Shown: piece by piece, positions 16,426-25,374 of the stretch
Numbering within the stretch: the stretch's first letter is position 1
Layout: every line of letters begins with the position of its first letter
Source of the DNA: Bradyrhizobium liaoningense
Lineage (GTDB): Bacteria; Pseudomonadota; Alphaproteobacteria; Rhizobiales; Xanthobacteraceae
DNA: 64,000 nt
Direction: 5' to 3'
NCBI RefSeq assembly: GCF_018130785.1
Contig: NZ_JAFCJT010000001.1
Location: 682,001-746,000, forward strand
Made by a program: the position numbers and the translations under genes
Notes under the pieces: model-generated
The model's database searches: none
What the model was told of the DNA's origin: nothing
Seen by the model: the letters and a program-made list of their open reading frames with translations, nothing else

Positions 16426-17175
16426 TTACGGCCTGCGCTTGAGAATGTAGCTGTCCATGATCCAGCCGTGCCGCTCGCGCGCATCCTGTCGCGCGGCGAC
16501 GATGCGCGGGCCGATCTCGGCCAGAACGCCCGACATGACGATCTGATCGGGCATGCCGAGATAGGCGCCCCACCAGATCTGCAAGCCTTGCGGATCGAGC
16601 GACTGGAATGCCGTGCCGCCGTCGAGCATCACCGCCACGGTATCGACGCCCTGCGGCCAGCCGCCGTCGCGCAAGCGACGTCCCGTCGTCACGAGAAAAG
16701 GCTCACCAATGTCGTTGAGCGGCAACGCATGCGCCGCGCACAGCGCCTGAATCGAGGTAATACCTGGCACCACCTCGATTTCAGGCAGGGGATCGAGCCG
16801 CCGCGCAATGCGCAACGAGGAATCGTAGAGCGAGGGATCGCCCCAGATCAGCAGTGCGACCTTGCCGTCACCTCCGAGATGGCTCGCGATCGTCTGCGAC
16901 CAGGCCGCGGCGACGGCGTCGTGCCAATCGTCAACGCCCTTGCGGTAATCCGCTTCGGCCGCATCGCGCACGGGAAGATCGAACTCGGCGATACGGGTCT
17001 TGTCGCTGGTGAGAACGTCCGCGCAGATCGTCCGCCTGAGATCGGCGAGATCGGACTTCGCCGTCCCCTTGCGCGGGATCAGGACAAGATCGGCCGCGTT
17101 GATGGCCTGGATCGCGGCGCGCGTGAGCTGCTCGGGATCGCCGCAACCGATACCTATCAGGGAGAGCGTGAGCAT
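16426..17175 (-). CDS. cobF: Precorrin-6A synthase (deacetylating)
   Basis: 249 residues. CobF methylates precorrin-5 at C-1 and releases acetate, a step found only in the aerobic B12 route. The N-terminus MLTLSLIGIGCGDPEQLTRA is the SAM-dependent precorrin methylase start. LVLIPRKGTAKSDLADLRRT and LLIWGDPSLYDSSLRIARRL are family features. It lies 42 nt after cbiM and 10 nt before cobT. Its presence together with cobG marks an oxygen-dependent pathway. Confidence 0.95.
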   Translation of the reverse strand: MLTLSLIGIGCGDPEQLTRAAIQAINAADLVLIPRKGTAKSDLADLRRTICADVLTSDKTRIAEFDLPVRDAAEADYRKGVDDWHDAVAAAWSQTIASHLGGDGKVALLIWGDPSLYDSSLRIARRLDPLPEIEVVPGITSIQALCAAHALPLNDIGEPFLVTTGRRLRDGGWPQGVDTVAVMLDGGTAFQSLDPQGLQIWWGAYLGMPDQIVMSGVLAEIGPRIVAARQDARERHGWIMDSYILKRRP

Positions 17176-17217
17176 CGCGAGCGAGAGGAGCGGCCTTGAG
17201 CGGCCGCCCCTTGTCTC

Positions 17218-17895
17218 TTAAGCCGCGTTGTGCAGGCGCGGGGTGACGAGGCCGGGCGCGGTGACGCCGCGCAGCGACTTCGCCAGCGCCAGCACGGCGA
17301 GATCGGCCAGCGGCTCGATCACGATGACGAGCGCGTAGGACGCCGCAAAGGTCGCGATGTTGACGAGGTTGGTCGCACCGAAGCCGGAGCCATAGAGCGC
17401 CCAGAACGCCACCCAGGCGATGACGCCGGCCTGATAGGTGGTCGAAAGCGCCAGCGCCTGGCGATAGCTGAGATCGACATAGGCGGTGTTGCGGGCAATG
17501 ATCCGCGCGGCGATCGCCTGGATCCCGAACAGCGGCACCAGCAGCGTGGTGACGTTCATGCCGAATTGCGGCAGGTCGGGCGGCTCGAAGAAGATGCCCT
17601 GGAACAACAGTCCGAACGCAAGGCCGAAGGCCGCCGGCGCCGCACCAAACAGCAGGAACAGGGTCGAGCCGAGGATGAAGTGCACTTCGGACACGCCGAC
17701 CGGGAAGTGCGGCAGGATCTCGAAGAAGACGAACACGAGGCCCGTGGTGGCCAGCGTCCGCGCCGCGAACGATGTGATGCCCTGCTCGCGCACGGTCTCG
17801 ACCGCGAGCTTCAACGCAACGCCGCCGACGGCGATGCCCGTTGCGTAACTCAATACGAGCTTGGCGCCCGAGACTATACCGGGTTCGATATGCAT
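17218..17895 (-). CDS. cbiM: CbiM-like cobalt transport membrane protein
   Basis: 225 residues, nearly all hydrophobic, with about six membrane helices. The N-terminus MHIEPGIVSGAKLVLSYATG resembles the MHIPDG start of CbiM/NikM substrate-capture subunits, where the N-terminal amine and His2 chelate the metal. SEVHFILGSTLFLLFGAAPA is also CbiM-like. GGAAGGAAC lies directly upstream of the ATG. No CbiN, CbiQ or CbiO is adjacent, so it either works alone, as has been proposed for some CbiM-type proteins, or shares components encoded elsewhere. It heads an operon with cobF and cobT directly behind a cobalamin riboswitch, which fits cobalt uptake. Confidence 0.85.
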   Translation of the reverse strand: MHIEPGIVSGAKLVLSYATGIAVGGVALKLAVETVREQGITSFAARTLATTGLVFVFFEILPHFPVGVSEVHFILGSTLFLLFGAAPAAFGLAFGLLFQGIFFEPPDLPQFGMNVTTLLVPLFGIQAIAARIIARNTAYVDLSYRQALALSTTYQAGVIAWVAFWALYGSGFGATNLVNIATFAASYALVIVIEPLADLAVLALAKSLRGVTAPGLVTPRLHNAA

Positions 17896-17911
17896 GGCTC
17901 AGTTCCTTCCT

Positions 17912-17929
17912 GCCGTCACACCCGACGGC
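17912..17929 (-). promoter_or_regulatory. Hairpin just before the cbiM ribosome-binding site
   Basis: On the minus strand GCCGTC-GGGTGT-GACGGC is a perfect 6-bp stem with a 6-nt loop. It ends next to the AGGAAGGAAC that serves cbiM, between the aptamer and the start codon. It is a candidate part of the riboswitch expression platform. Confidence 0.4.
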
Positions 17930-17944
17930 CTTGGCCTCAAAACG

Positions 17945-18135
17945 TGCAGGGCCGGTCTCCTGGCTCGCGGGTCACTGGGTCTCCGGCCTTCCCGGACCTT
18001 TCGGCCCAGTGGCGGTTCGGAGCCCCTCACCGCTTACAGTCGCGGGGGCGGCTGGGGTTTTGGGCGCCGCAATTGGGTCCGCCCACCCCCATTCCCGATT
18101 ATGCTCCGGCGCTTTGCGCCGCGTCGAGCACCATG
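17945..18135 (-). promoter_or_regulatory. Cobalamin riboswitch (controls cbiM-cobF-cobT)
   Basis: Read on the minus strand: ATCGGGAATGGGGGTG, GCCGCCCCCGCGACTGTAAG then CGG, GCCACTGGG, CCGGGAAGGCCGG, and the B12 box GCGAGCCAGGAGACCGGCC. This is a near-consensus cobalamin aptamer lying between cobA (upstream, same strand) and cbiM. It gives cbiM-cobF-cobT their own B12-responsive control, separate from the large cob operon that ends with cobA. Confidence 0.94.
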
Positions 18136-18195
18136 CATCCCTTGTGTGCCCCTTTCGCAGAGCCTGCGTCAAGGGGCGAAGGAGGGCCGACGCCG

Positions 18196-18927
18196 TCACG
18201 ACGGATAATCCCCCGCCAGCGCGCCGAACAGGATCACGGCGGCCGTCGAAGCCGCGCCGCCGCGCGCAAGCCGCTCGGCGAGCTCGGTAATGGTGGTGCG
18301 GACCAGCCGCTCGTCCGGACGGCCGAGGGATTCTGCGAACAGGGCCGGGGTGTCCGCGGCGAGGCCGTGCTCGATCAATTTTGCGACAAGCGCCGGAAAG
18401 GTACGTCGGCCCATATAGACGACGGTCGTCGCCTCCGGATCGGCCAGCGCCGCCCAGTTGAGGTTTGGCGGCAGTTCGCCGGTAACATCGGCCCCGGTGA
18501 CGAACTGCACCCGGCGCGCGGTATGGCGCCGCGTCAGGGGAATGCCGGCTTGCGCGGCGGCGACGCAGGCCGAGGTGACGCCGGGAATGATCTCGTAACC
18601 GATGCCGGCTTCGCGCAGCGTGTCGAGTTCCTCTTCCAGTCGCCCGAAAATGCCGGCATCGCCCGACTTCAGACGCACGACGCGCGACCCGGTCGCGGCA
18701 TAGTCGACCAGCAGGCGGTTGACGTGGTGCTGCTTGGTCGACGGCCGCCCTGCCCGCTTCCCCACCGCGACGAGATTGGCGCCGGGCCGGGCCAGATCGA
18801 GGATCGCGCCGGAGGCGAGGTCGTCATAGAGCACGACGTCGGCATCGCGCAGCCGCGCGGCGCCTTTGAGCGTGAGGAGCTCGGGGTCGCCGGGGCCGGC
18901 CGAGATGAAAGTGACAAAACCGCTCAC
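18196..18927 (-). CDS. cobA: Uroporphyrinogen-III C-methyltransferase
   Basis: 243 residues. It makes precorrin-2 from uroporphyrinogen III by two SAM-dependent methylations, the committed step to the corrin ring. Seen motifs are FISAGPGDPELLTLKGAARL, VLYDDL, GRPSTKQHHVNRLLV, VVRLKSGDAGIFGR and the EIIPGVTSA segment. The length excludes the siroheme-synthase fusion CysG. Its ATG overlaps the cobB stop by 4 nt (ATGA). It is the last gene of the long operon. The first pathway enzyme being encoded last is a point of note. Confidence 0.95.
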   Translation of the reverse strand: MSGFVTFISAGPGDPELLTLKGAARLRDADVVLYDDLASGAILDLARPGANLVAVGKRAGRPSTKQHHVNRLLVDYAATGSRVVRLKSGDAGIFGRLEEELDTLREAGIGYEIIPGVTSACVAAAQAGIPLTRRHTARRVQFVTGADVTGELPPNLNWAALADPEATTVVYMGRRTFPALVAKLIEHGLAADTPALFAESLGRPDERLVRTTITELAERLARGGAASTAAVILFGALAGDYPS

Positions 18928-20237
18928 CGGTCCTCCGCGATCAGATGGAAGAACGTGCCGGTGGCAAGGCCGCGGCGCGAGCCGGTCTCGGCGATGACCG
19001 CGCCTGTTGCATCGTGCACGACCGCCAGCGGCGTATCCGGCTGGGCGACGATCGTCGAATAGTGAAACTCGTGACCGCGCAGGCGCGCGCCGGCCTGATG
19101 CCCCGGCATCGGCGCTGCGAGCGCAGCGAGACGATAGCCGAGATGCATGCGGCGCTTGGCAAAGCTCGTCTCCAGTCCGAGCAAGCCCGTCATGTCATGG
19201 CGGATACCGTCGGCATCGGTCAAAGCGGTTCCCAGCACCATATAGCCTCCGCATTCGCCGTGCACCGGCCGTGTGTCGGCGAAGGCGCGCAAGCCGCTGC
19301 GAAAGCGTGCATTGGCCGCGATCTTCCCCGCGTGCAGCTCGGGATAGCCGCCGGGCAGCCAGCAGACATCGGCGCTGGCATCAGGCGCTTCATCGGCAAG
19401 CGGCGAGAATGTCGAGATTTCGGCGCCGGCCGCGCGCCAGGCTTCCAGCATGTGCGGATAGACGAAAGAAAACGCGGCATCGCGGGCCAGCGCAATGCGC
19501 TGACCGGGCGGCGTCACGTTCAGGCCGTTCGCGGCTGGTTGCGGCGACCAGCCGGCGGCCGATCGCAGCACCGCATCGAGATCGACATGTTCGACGACGA
19601 AGCGCGCGGCCTCGTCGATCAGCTTGCCGATCTCCGCCTGCTCCTCGGCCTGCACGAGGCCGAGATGCCGCTTCGGCAGGCTGATCTCGGCATGACGCGG
19701 CAGCGCGCCGAACACGGCGATGCCGGCGTCGTTGAGTGCCCGCCGCACCAGGTCTTCGTGGCGCGGGCTGGCGACGCGGTTGAGCACCACGCCGGCAAGG
19801 CGCACACCAGGGCGATAGTCACGCAGGCCTGCGGCAATCGCCGCTGCCGTCTGCGCCTGTCCAGAGGGGTCGATCACCAGCAGCACCGGCCAGCCCAGCA
19901 TCTCCGCGATGTCGGCGGTGGCGCCGGTACCGGAGACGCCGCGCGCGGCGACGCCGTCGAACAGCCCCATCGAGCCCTCCGCAAGCACGACATCGGCGTC
20001 CGCCCCGCGGTTGACGAGGTGCGCGATGGTCCCGCGATCCATCGCCCAGCTATCGACGTTGACGGACGCGCGCGCCGTCGCGGCGGCATGGAAGGCGGGA
20101 TCGATATAGTCCGGCCCGCTCTTGAAGCACTGCACGTTCAATCCGCGATTGCGCCAGGCGCGCGCCAGCGCCAGCGTCAGCGTGGTCTTGCCGACGCCGG
20201 AGGCCGGTGCGGAGATGACAAGTCCTGCCGGCATCAC
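18924..20237 (-). CDS. cobB: Cobyrinate / hydrogenobyrinate a,c-diamide synthase
   Basis: 437 residues. It amidates the a and c side chains using glutamine and ATP. The N-terminal P-loop is [20 protein letters not shown]. The C-terminal class I glutamine amidotransferase domain has its nucleophile in [13 protein letters not shown] and the late histidine in RGHEFHYS. Overlaps of 4 nt with cobM upstream and cobA downstream indicate translational coupling. Confidence 0.95.
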   Translation of the reverse strand: MMPAGLVISAPASGVGKTTLTLALARAWRNRGLNVQCFKSGPDYIDPAFHAAATARASVNVDSWAMDRGTIAHLVNRGADADVVLAEGSMGLFDGVAARGVSGTGATADIAEMLGWPVLLVIDPSGQAQTAAAIAAGLRDYRPGVRLAGVVLNRVASPRHEDLVRRALNDAGIAVFGALPRHAEISLPKRHLGLVQAEEQAEIGKLIDEAARFVVEHVDLDAVLRSAAGWSPQPAANGLNVTPPGQRIALARDAAFSFVYPHMLEAWRAAGAEISTFSPLADEAPDASADVCWLPGGYPELHAGKIAANARFRSGLRAFADTRPVHGECGGYMVLGTALTDADGIRHDMTGLLGLETSFAKRRMHLGYRLAALAAPMPGHQAGARLRGHEFHYSTIVAQPDTPLAVVHDATGAVIAETGSRRGLATGTFFHLIAEDR

Positions 20238-21016
20238 GATGCCTCCGGAAAGCGCGGTTCGGCGCCAACGGGCCGATAGCGGCGGTCGTAGTCGACAGCA
20301 TAAAGGCGGCTTTCGTCAAAATCCGCGGCGCCAAGCGTTTTGCCGACCAGGATCAGTGCGGTGCGCTCCATCTCCATGCCGACGGCGGCATCGAGCGTCG
20401 CAAGCGTGGCGCGGACGATGCGCTGGTCCGGCCAGCTCGCACGCCAGACGATTGCGACCGGGCAGCCTTCGCCATAATGCGGCGTGAGCTCGGCTATGAC
20501 CTTGTCGAGCAGGTGGATCGACAGATGGATCGCGAGCACCGCACCGGTGGCGGCGAATGCGGCAAGCTTCTCGCCCTCGGGCATCGCGCTGGCGCGACCC
20601 GGCGTGCGCGTCAGCACCACGGTCTGGGCGAGACCGGGCAGCGTCAGCTCGGCCTCCAGCGCGGCTGCGGCGGCCGAGAAGGACGGCACGCCCGGCGTGA
20701 CCGTGTAGGGAATACCGAGCGCGCGAAGGCGGCGGAGCTGCTCGCCCATCGCCGACCAGATCGAGAGATCGCCGGAATGCAAGCGAGCAATATCCTTGCC
20801 GTCAGCATGGGCGGCCGTGATCTCCGCGACGATCTCGTCGAGCGACAGCGGCGCGGTGTTGACGATGCGCGCATCGGGCGGGCAATGCGCCAGCACGCCC
20901 TCGGGCACCAGCGAGCCCGCATAGAGGCAGACCGGACAGGCCGCGATCAGGTCGCGCCCACGCAACGTCAACAAATCCGGAGCGCCTGGTCCTGCACCGA
21001 TGAAGTGCACCGTCAT
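20234..21016 (-). CDS. cobM: Precorrin-4 C11-methyltransferase
   Basis: 260 residues from the ATG at 21016, which overlaps the cobE stop by 4 nt; the frame stays open to 21229 inside cobE. The start [20 protein letters not shown] is the tetrapyrrole methylase signature. [20 protein letters not shown] and [15 protein letters not shown] identify it as CobM/CbiF. It methylates precorrin-4 at C-11 to give precorrin-5. Confidence 0.95.
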   Translation of the reverse strand: MTVHFIGAGPGAPDLLTLRGRDLIAACPVCLYAGSLVPEGVLAHCPPDARIVNTAPLSLDEIVAEITAAHADGKDIARLHSGDLSIWSAMGEQLRRLRALGIPYTVTPGVPSFSAAAAALEAELTLPGLAQTVVLTRTPGRASAMPEGEKLAAFAATGAVLAIHLSIHLLDKVIAELTPHYGEGCPVAIVWRASWPDQRIVRATLATLDAAVGMEMERTALILVGKTLGAADFDESRLYAVDYDRRYRPVGAEPRFPEAS

Positions 21017-21381
21017 GCGCCGTCTCCCTCCGCGATCGCCGCCGTCGCGGTGCGATCCCGCGAGGCCACCCGCGTCGCAATCAATCGCGCGCGAGGACCA
21101 GCGGCGGCGAGCGCCGCGGCTTCGGCAACGGATCCCGTGCCGAACCTTTCCGCGACGCGTTTTGACTGTGTCGGCGTGTCGACGCTCGCAAGCACATCGG
21201 CTGGGATCGCCTTGATCGGCACTCCGCATTCGCGCGCGAGCTGCTTGAGCGCTTCCGCGTCGGCCTTGTCGTTGACGGTCGCTACGGCCGCAAGGCCTTC
21301 CGTGCCGCCGGCCGCCAGCAGCGCCTCACGCAGCGAAGCCAGCGTCACATCCTTCTTGAATCCGAGCCCTGCGACCTTCAT
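21013..21381 (-). CDS. cobE: Cobalamin biosynthesis protein CobE
   Basis: 122 residues, the usual size of CobE, which corresponds to the C-terminal domain of CbiG. It starts [20 protein letters not shown] and keeps the [20 protein letters not shown] segment. CobE is needed for aerobic B12 synthesis but its exact role is not settled; it is thought to bind or stabilise a precorrin intermediate. ATGA overlaps join it to cobL and cobM. Confidence 0.88.
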   Translation of the reverse strand: MKVAGLGFKKDVTLASLREALLAAGGTEGLAAVATVNDKADAEALKQLARECGVPIKAIPADVLASVDTPTQSKRVAERFGTGSVAEAAALAAAGPRARLIATRVASRDRTATAAIAEGDGA

Positions 21382-22559
21382 CTGACCGCACTCCACTGCA
21401 CCACCGGCCGCGACGCTTCCCAGGACCGGTAGCGGCCGAGCGGGGTGGTGTGCGCGATCTCGACCCGCATCAACTCGCCGCCGTGGCGCTGGTGCAGTTC
21501 GCCGAGCAGTGCTTCCGTCTCCAACGTCACCGCATGCGCGACGAGCCGCGCACCCGGCGAGAGCCGGGACCAGATCGCATCGAACATCGCGCTATCGAGA
21601 CCGCCGCCGATGAAGACGGCATCCGGCGCGTCCAGCCCGGCAAGAGCTTCGGGCGCTTTCCCCGTCGTGATCGTGATCCGATGGGCCAATCCGAACGCCG
21701 CCGCATTGCTGCGGATATTCGCGGCGCGATCCTCGCGTGCCTCGATAGCCGTCGCCGTCCCGCCGCACAGCGCCCATTCCACCGAGATCGACCCCGAGCC
21801 GGCACCGATATCCCACAGCCGTTCGCCGGGACGCGGCGCCAGCGCCGAGAGCGCCAGCGCGCGCACCGGCCGCTTGGTGATCTGGCCGTCATGAGCAAAG
21901 AGATCGTCCGATAGACCGGAGCTGCGGGGAATGCCCTGCCCGCCCTTCGCCTCGACGGCGACTGCGACCAGGTTTCCTGTGAGATCACCCGCAAAGCGCT
22001 CGGCACGATGTTCCGCAACGCTTTCGCGCGGCCCGCCGAGTGCGGCGAGTGTCCAGAATGCCGAGGCGCCCCATCCGCGCTCGCTCAGCCATTTCGCGAG
22101 ATCTCCGGCCGCCTTCCCGTCGCGAACAAGACAGATGATGTGCACACCGGGCGCAAGATGCGGCACGAGGCGCTCGAACGGCGCGGCATGGAGCCCAAGA
22201 CAGATAGCGGATTCGAGACGCCAGCCCAGCCGCCCCGCGGCGAGCGAGAAGGTCGATGGCGCCGAATGTGCAATCCACTCGTTGGCATCGAGCTTCTCGG
22301 CAAGACCTGAACCCGCGCCGTGCCAGAACGGATCGCCGGAGGCGAGTACCGCCGTCGGCCGGCCGCGGCAGCTCAGCACAATCTCTGCATCGAACGGTAC
22401 CGGCCAAGGGCGGCCGCGGCTGGTGACGCCAGCAAGCGCGAGGTGCCGTTCACCACCGAAGACGGTTTCCGCCTCGTGAAGCGCCTTTCGGCTTGCCTCG
22501 GACATCCCGGCAAGGCCATCTTCGCCGATACCGATGATGGTCAGCCAGGGATCAGCCAT
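21378..22559 (-). CDS. cobL: Precorrin-6Y C5,15-methyltransferase (decarboxylating)
   Basis: 393 residues, a two-domain enzyme. The N-terminal CbiE-type methylase (MADPWLTIIGIGEDGLAGMS, residues 1-200) methylates C-5 and the C-terminal CbiT-type domain (LWDIGAGSGSISVEWAL) methylates C-15 and decarboxylates the acetate side chain. The ATG at 22559 is preceded by GAGG 9 nt upstream. Its start codon overlaps that of cobK on the other strand (shared CATG). cobJ, the previous gene of the operon, ends 720 nt upstream, so cobL transcription has to run across the antisense of cobK or begin inside cobK. Confidence 0.95.
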   Translation of the reverse strand: MADPWLTIIGIGEDGLAGMSEASRKALHEAETVFGGERHLALAGVTSRGRPWPVPFDAEIVLSCRGRPTAVLASGDPFWHGAGSGLAEKLDANEWIAHSAPSTFSLAAGRLGWRLESAICLGLHAAPFERLVPHLAPGVHIICLVRDGKAAGDLAKWLSERGWGASAFWTLAALGGPRESVAEHRAERFAGDLTGNLVAVAVEAKGGQGIPRSSGLSDDLFAHDGQITKRPVRALALSALAPRPGERLWDIGAGSGSISVEWALCGGTATAIEAREDRAANIRSNAAAFGLAHRITITTGKAPEALAGLDAPDAVFIGGGLDSAMFDAIWSRLSPGARLVAHAVTLETEALLGELHQRHGGELMRVEIAHTTPLGRYRSWEASRPVVQWSAVR

Positions 22560-23304
22560 GACGCGCGCCCTCATTCTGGGCGGAACCGCCGATGCGAGTT
22601 TGCTCGCCGCGGAAATCGCGCGCGCGCACATCGACGCCGTGTATTCCTATGGCGGCCGCACCCGCGCGCCTGCCGATCAGCCGCTGCCGACCCGCATCGG
22701 CGGTTTTGGTGGCGTGAGCGGGCTCGTGGATTATATTCGCTGCGAAGGCATCACGCATGTGATCGACGCGACGCATCCCTTCGCGGCCGAGATGAGCCGC
22801 CACGTGGTCGAGGCCAGCGCGGAAACCGGCACGCCCTTGATTGCGTTGGAGCGCGCACCCTGGACAAGGGCGCCCGGCGACAACTGGATCGAAGTTCACG
22901 ACGTCGACGCCGCGGTCGCCGCGCTGCCCGAGGCGACGGCAAAAGTGTTCCTCGCCATCGGCCGCCAGCACATCGCGCCGTTCGCCGCGAAGCCGCAACA
23001 TGCCTACACGCTGCGGTTCGTCGATCCGCCGGAAGCGCCCCTGCCCTTTGCGGCCGACGTGATCGTGTCGCGCGGGCCGTTCACGCTCGACAGCGAGTTG
23101 GAGATGATGCGCACGCGCGGCATCACGTGGATCGTCGCCCGAAACTCCGGCGGCGACGGCGCGCACGCCAAGATCGACGCGGCCCGCATGCTCGGCCTGC
23201 CCGTAATCATGATCGCGCGACCAAAACTGCCCGAACGGTTGCGGGTCGAGAGCGTGGGCGAGATCATGCAGTGGCTCGGTCATCGCGCCTGCCTCGGGGC
23301 ATAG
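22558..23304 (+). CDS. cobK: Precorrin-6A reductase
   Basis: 248 residues. It reduces precorrin-6A to precorrin-6B with NADPH. The start MTRALILGGTADASLLAAEI carries the glycine-rich nucleotide-binding turn. GITHVIDATHPFAAEMSRHV is the strongest family signature, and ARNSGGDGAHAKIDAARMLG lies near the C-terminus. AGGGA lies 6 nt upstream of the ATG, inside the cobL coding region. It is the only plus-strand gene in an otherwise minus-strand run of 13 genes, and its last 25 nt overlap the 3' end of cobJ. Confidence 0.95.
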   Translation: MTRALILGGTADASLLAAEIARAHIDAVYSYGGRTRAPADQPLPTRIGGFGGVSGLVDYIRCEGITHVIDATHPFAAEMSRHVVEASAETGTPLIALERAPWTRAPGDNWIEVHDVDAAVAALPEATAKVFLAIGRQHIAPFAAKPQHAYTLRFVDPPEAPLPFAADVIVSRGPFTLDSELEMMRTRGITWIVARNSGGDGAHAKIDAARMLGLPVIMIARPKLPERLRVESVGEIMQWLGHRACLGA

Positions 23305-24014
23305 ACCCAGCGGCCGACGCGGCGCGTCTGCGAATTGCCGACGATCACCAGCGTGCGCATGTCGGCCATCTCGGGCCGGGCATCATTCAGCGTGACGGTC
23401 TCGATCTTCTCATCCGCAGCGCTGATCGCGCGCGCAAAGATCACGAGGCGATCGCCGCAACCGGCCTCTTTCAGCGCGGCAAGCGCGCGGCCAAAGCCCT
23501 CGGGTCGGCTCGCCGATCGCGGATTGTACATCGCAATTGAAAAGTCGGCTTCGGCGGCGAGGCGCAGACGCTTCTCGATCGCCGCCCACGGCTTGAGATT
23601 GTCGGAGAGATTGATCGCGCAGAAATCATGGCCGAGCGGCGCGCCGGCACGCGCGGCCGCGGCCAGCATTGCGGTGATGCCCGGCAGCACGCGGATCGGC
23701 AGCTCCTGCCATTGCGGCGCCTGTTCGAGCGCCTCGAACACGGCAGAGGCCATCGCGAACACGCCGGGATCGCCGGAGGAGACGACGACGACCTGCCCGC
23801 CTTCGGCCGCGAGCCGCAGGGCCTCGCTCGCGCGCTGCAACTCTTCGCGATTGTCGGAAGGATGCAAAGTGAGCCCTGCCCGCGGCGGCACGCGCGCAAC
23901 ATAGGGCGCATAGCCCAGAATGTCGGTCGCGGAAGCCAATGCAGCGGAGACCTCAGGCGTCACCAGCGCCTCGCTGCCGGGGCCGAGGCCAGCGATGGTC
24001 AGCGCGCCCGTCAT
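23280..24014 (-). CDS. cobJ: Precorrin-3B C17-methyltransferase
   Basis: 244 residues from the ATG at 24014, overlapping the cobI stop as ATGA; the open frame continues upstream to 24488 but that part is cobI antiframe. CobJ contracts the ring and methylates C-17. Family segments are LTIAGLGPGSEALVTPEVSA, VVVSSGDPGVFAMASAVFEA, CAINLSDNLKPW and FSIAMYNPRSASRPEGFGRA. The 3' end overlaps convergent cobK by 25 nt. Confidence 0.95.
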   Translation of the reverse strand: MTGALTIAGLGPGSEALVTPEVSAALASATDILGYAPYVARVPPRAGLTLHPSDNREELQRASEALRLAAEGGQVVVVSSGDPGVFAMASAVFEALEQAPQWQELPIRVLPGITAMLAAAARAGAPLGHDFCAINLSDNLKPWAAIEKRLRLAAEADFSIAMYNPRSASRPEGFGRALAALKEAGCGDRLVIFARAISAADEKIETVTLNDARPEMADMRTLVIVGNSQTRRVGRWVYAPRQAR

Positions 24015-24742
24015 TCGGCGGCGTCCAGATGCCGGCCCTTGCCGTGCACGAGCACGATCGCAAAATAGGGACAGTCGGCGGCATCGATCTCGGCGAGCCG
24101 TACCACGCGCTCGCCCGGCATGGTGCCGCGCTCGACCAGCCAGGCCTCGTCCAGCCGGCCGGCAGACGCGAGCGCACGGCGCACTTTTGCAAGATTGCGG
24201 CCGGTCTTCATGATGACCAGCGCATCGGAATCGCGCATGCGCCGTTCGAGCTCGTCCTCGGCGAGCGTGCCCATCAAGACCGTCGTCACATCGTCGCCAA
24301 GCGCGATAGGCTGGCCGACGCCGTTCCAGCAGCCGACCATGCCGGGAATGCCCGCGATCACCTCGATCTCGACGCGCCCTTGCAGGCGCATGTGCAGGTG
24401 CATGAACGAGCCGTAGAAGTAGGGATCGCCCTCGCAGAGCACGACGACGTCGACCGCGCGCGAAAGCCGCGCCAGCCGTTCCGCCCATTCGTCGTAGAAG
24501 CCGGCGAGCAGCCGCACATATTCCGGGCTATCGAAAGCGAGCTCCGTCGTAACAGGATATTCCATGGCATATTCGGTGACGTCGGAAGCCAACATGCCTT
24601 GGACGATGCGGCGCGCCTGACCGGGCCGGCCCTTCTTGCGGAAATAGGCGACATGCTTCGCGGCACGCACGGCTCGATCCGCCCGCACGCTCATCATATC
24701 AGGGGCACCGGGGCCGAGACCGCAGCAGATGATGCGTCCCAT
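24011..24742 (-). CDS. cobI: Precorrin-2 C20-methyltransferase
   Basis: 243 residues. It methylates precorrin-2 at C-20. It starts MGRIICCGLGPGAPDMMSVR and has VVVLCEGDPYFYGSFMHLHM and VIAGIPGMVGCWNGVGQPIA, both typical of CobI/CbiL. The gap to cobH upstream is 2 nt and the stop overlaps cobJ by 4 nt. Confidence 0.95.
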   Translation of the reverse strand: MGRIICCGLGPGAPDMMSVRADRAVRAAKHVAYFRKKGRPGQARRIVQGMLASDVTEYAMEYPVTTELAFDSPEYVRLLAGFYDEWAERLARLSRAVDVVVLCEGDPYFYGSFMHLHMRLQGRVEIEVIAGIPGMVGCWNGVGQPIALGDDVTTVLMGTLAEDELERRMRDSDALVIMKTGRNLAKVRRALASAGRLDEAWLVERGTMPGERVVRLAEIDAADCPYFAIVLVHGKGRHLDAAE

Positions 24743-24744
24743 GA

Positions 24745-25374
24745 CTACTCGCTCCGGCTCGCGAGCGCATTCACGGCAGCGACCGTGATCGCGGAGCCGC
24801 CGAGGCGCCCCTCGACCGTCAGCGCCGGCACCGGCGGATCGGCCATCAACGCAGCCTTGGATTCAGCCGCGCCGACGAAGCCGACGGGGCAGCCGATGAT
24901 CGCCGCAGGCCGCGGGCAGCCCGGGTCCTCAAGCATGTTGAGGAGGTGAAACAGCGCGGTCGGCGCGTTGCCGATCGCAACGATTGCGCCGTCGAGATGC
25001 GGTCGCCACAACTCCAGCGCCGCTGCGGAGCGCGTGTTGCGCATGGACTGCGCGAGCGCGGGAACGGCCTCGTCGCCAAGCGTGCAGATCACCGCGTTGG
25101 CCGCGGGCAGTCTCGCGCGCGTAATGCCTTCCGAGACCATGCGCGCATCGCACAGGATCGGCGCGCCCTTCTGCAAGGCCGTGCGCGCAGCGGTCGCCAT
25201 GCCTGATGTGAAGCGGATATGCGCCTCGAGGCCCACCATGCCGGCGGCGTGGATCATCCGCACCACCACCTGCTCCTCGTCCGGCGAAAAGCGCGCAAGA
25301 TCAGCTTCGGCCCGGATGGTCGCAAAGGATTGCCGGTAGATCGCCGCGCCGTCGGTCTCGTAAGTGTGCGGCAT
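24745..25374 (-). CDS. cobH: Precorrin-8X methylmutase
   Basis: 209 residues. It moves the methyl group from C-11 to C-12, giving hydrogenobyrinate. The histidine that catalyses the shift lies in RMIHAAGMVGLEAHIRFTSG. APILCDARMVSEGITR and ALFHLLNMLEDPGCPRPAAI followed by IGCPVGFVGA are family hallmarks. The start overlaps the cobG stop (TGATG). Confidence 0.95.
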   Translation of the reverse strand: MPHTYETDGAAIYRQSFATIRAEADLARFSPDEEQVVVRMIHAAGMVGLEAHIRFTSGMATAARTALQKGAPILCDARMVSEGITRARLPAANAVICTLGDEAVPALAQSMRNTRSAAALELWRPHLDGAIVAIGNAPTALFHLLNMLEDPGCPRPAAIIGCPVGFVGAAESKAALMADPPVPALTVEGRLGGSAITVAAVNALASRSE

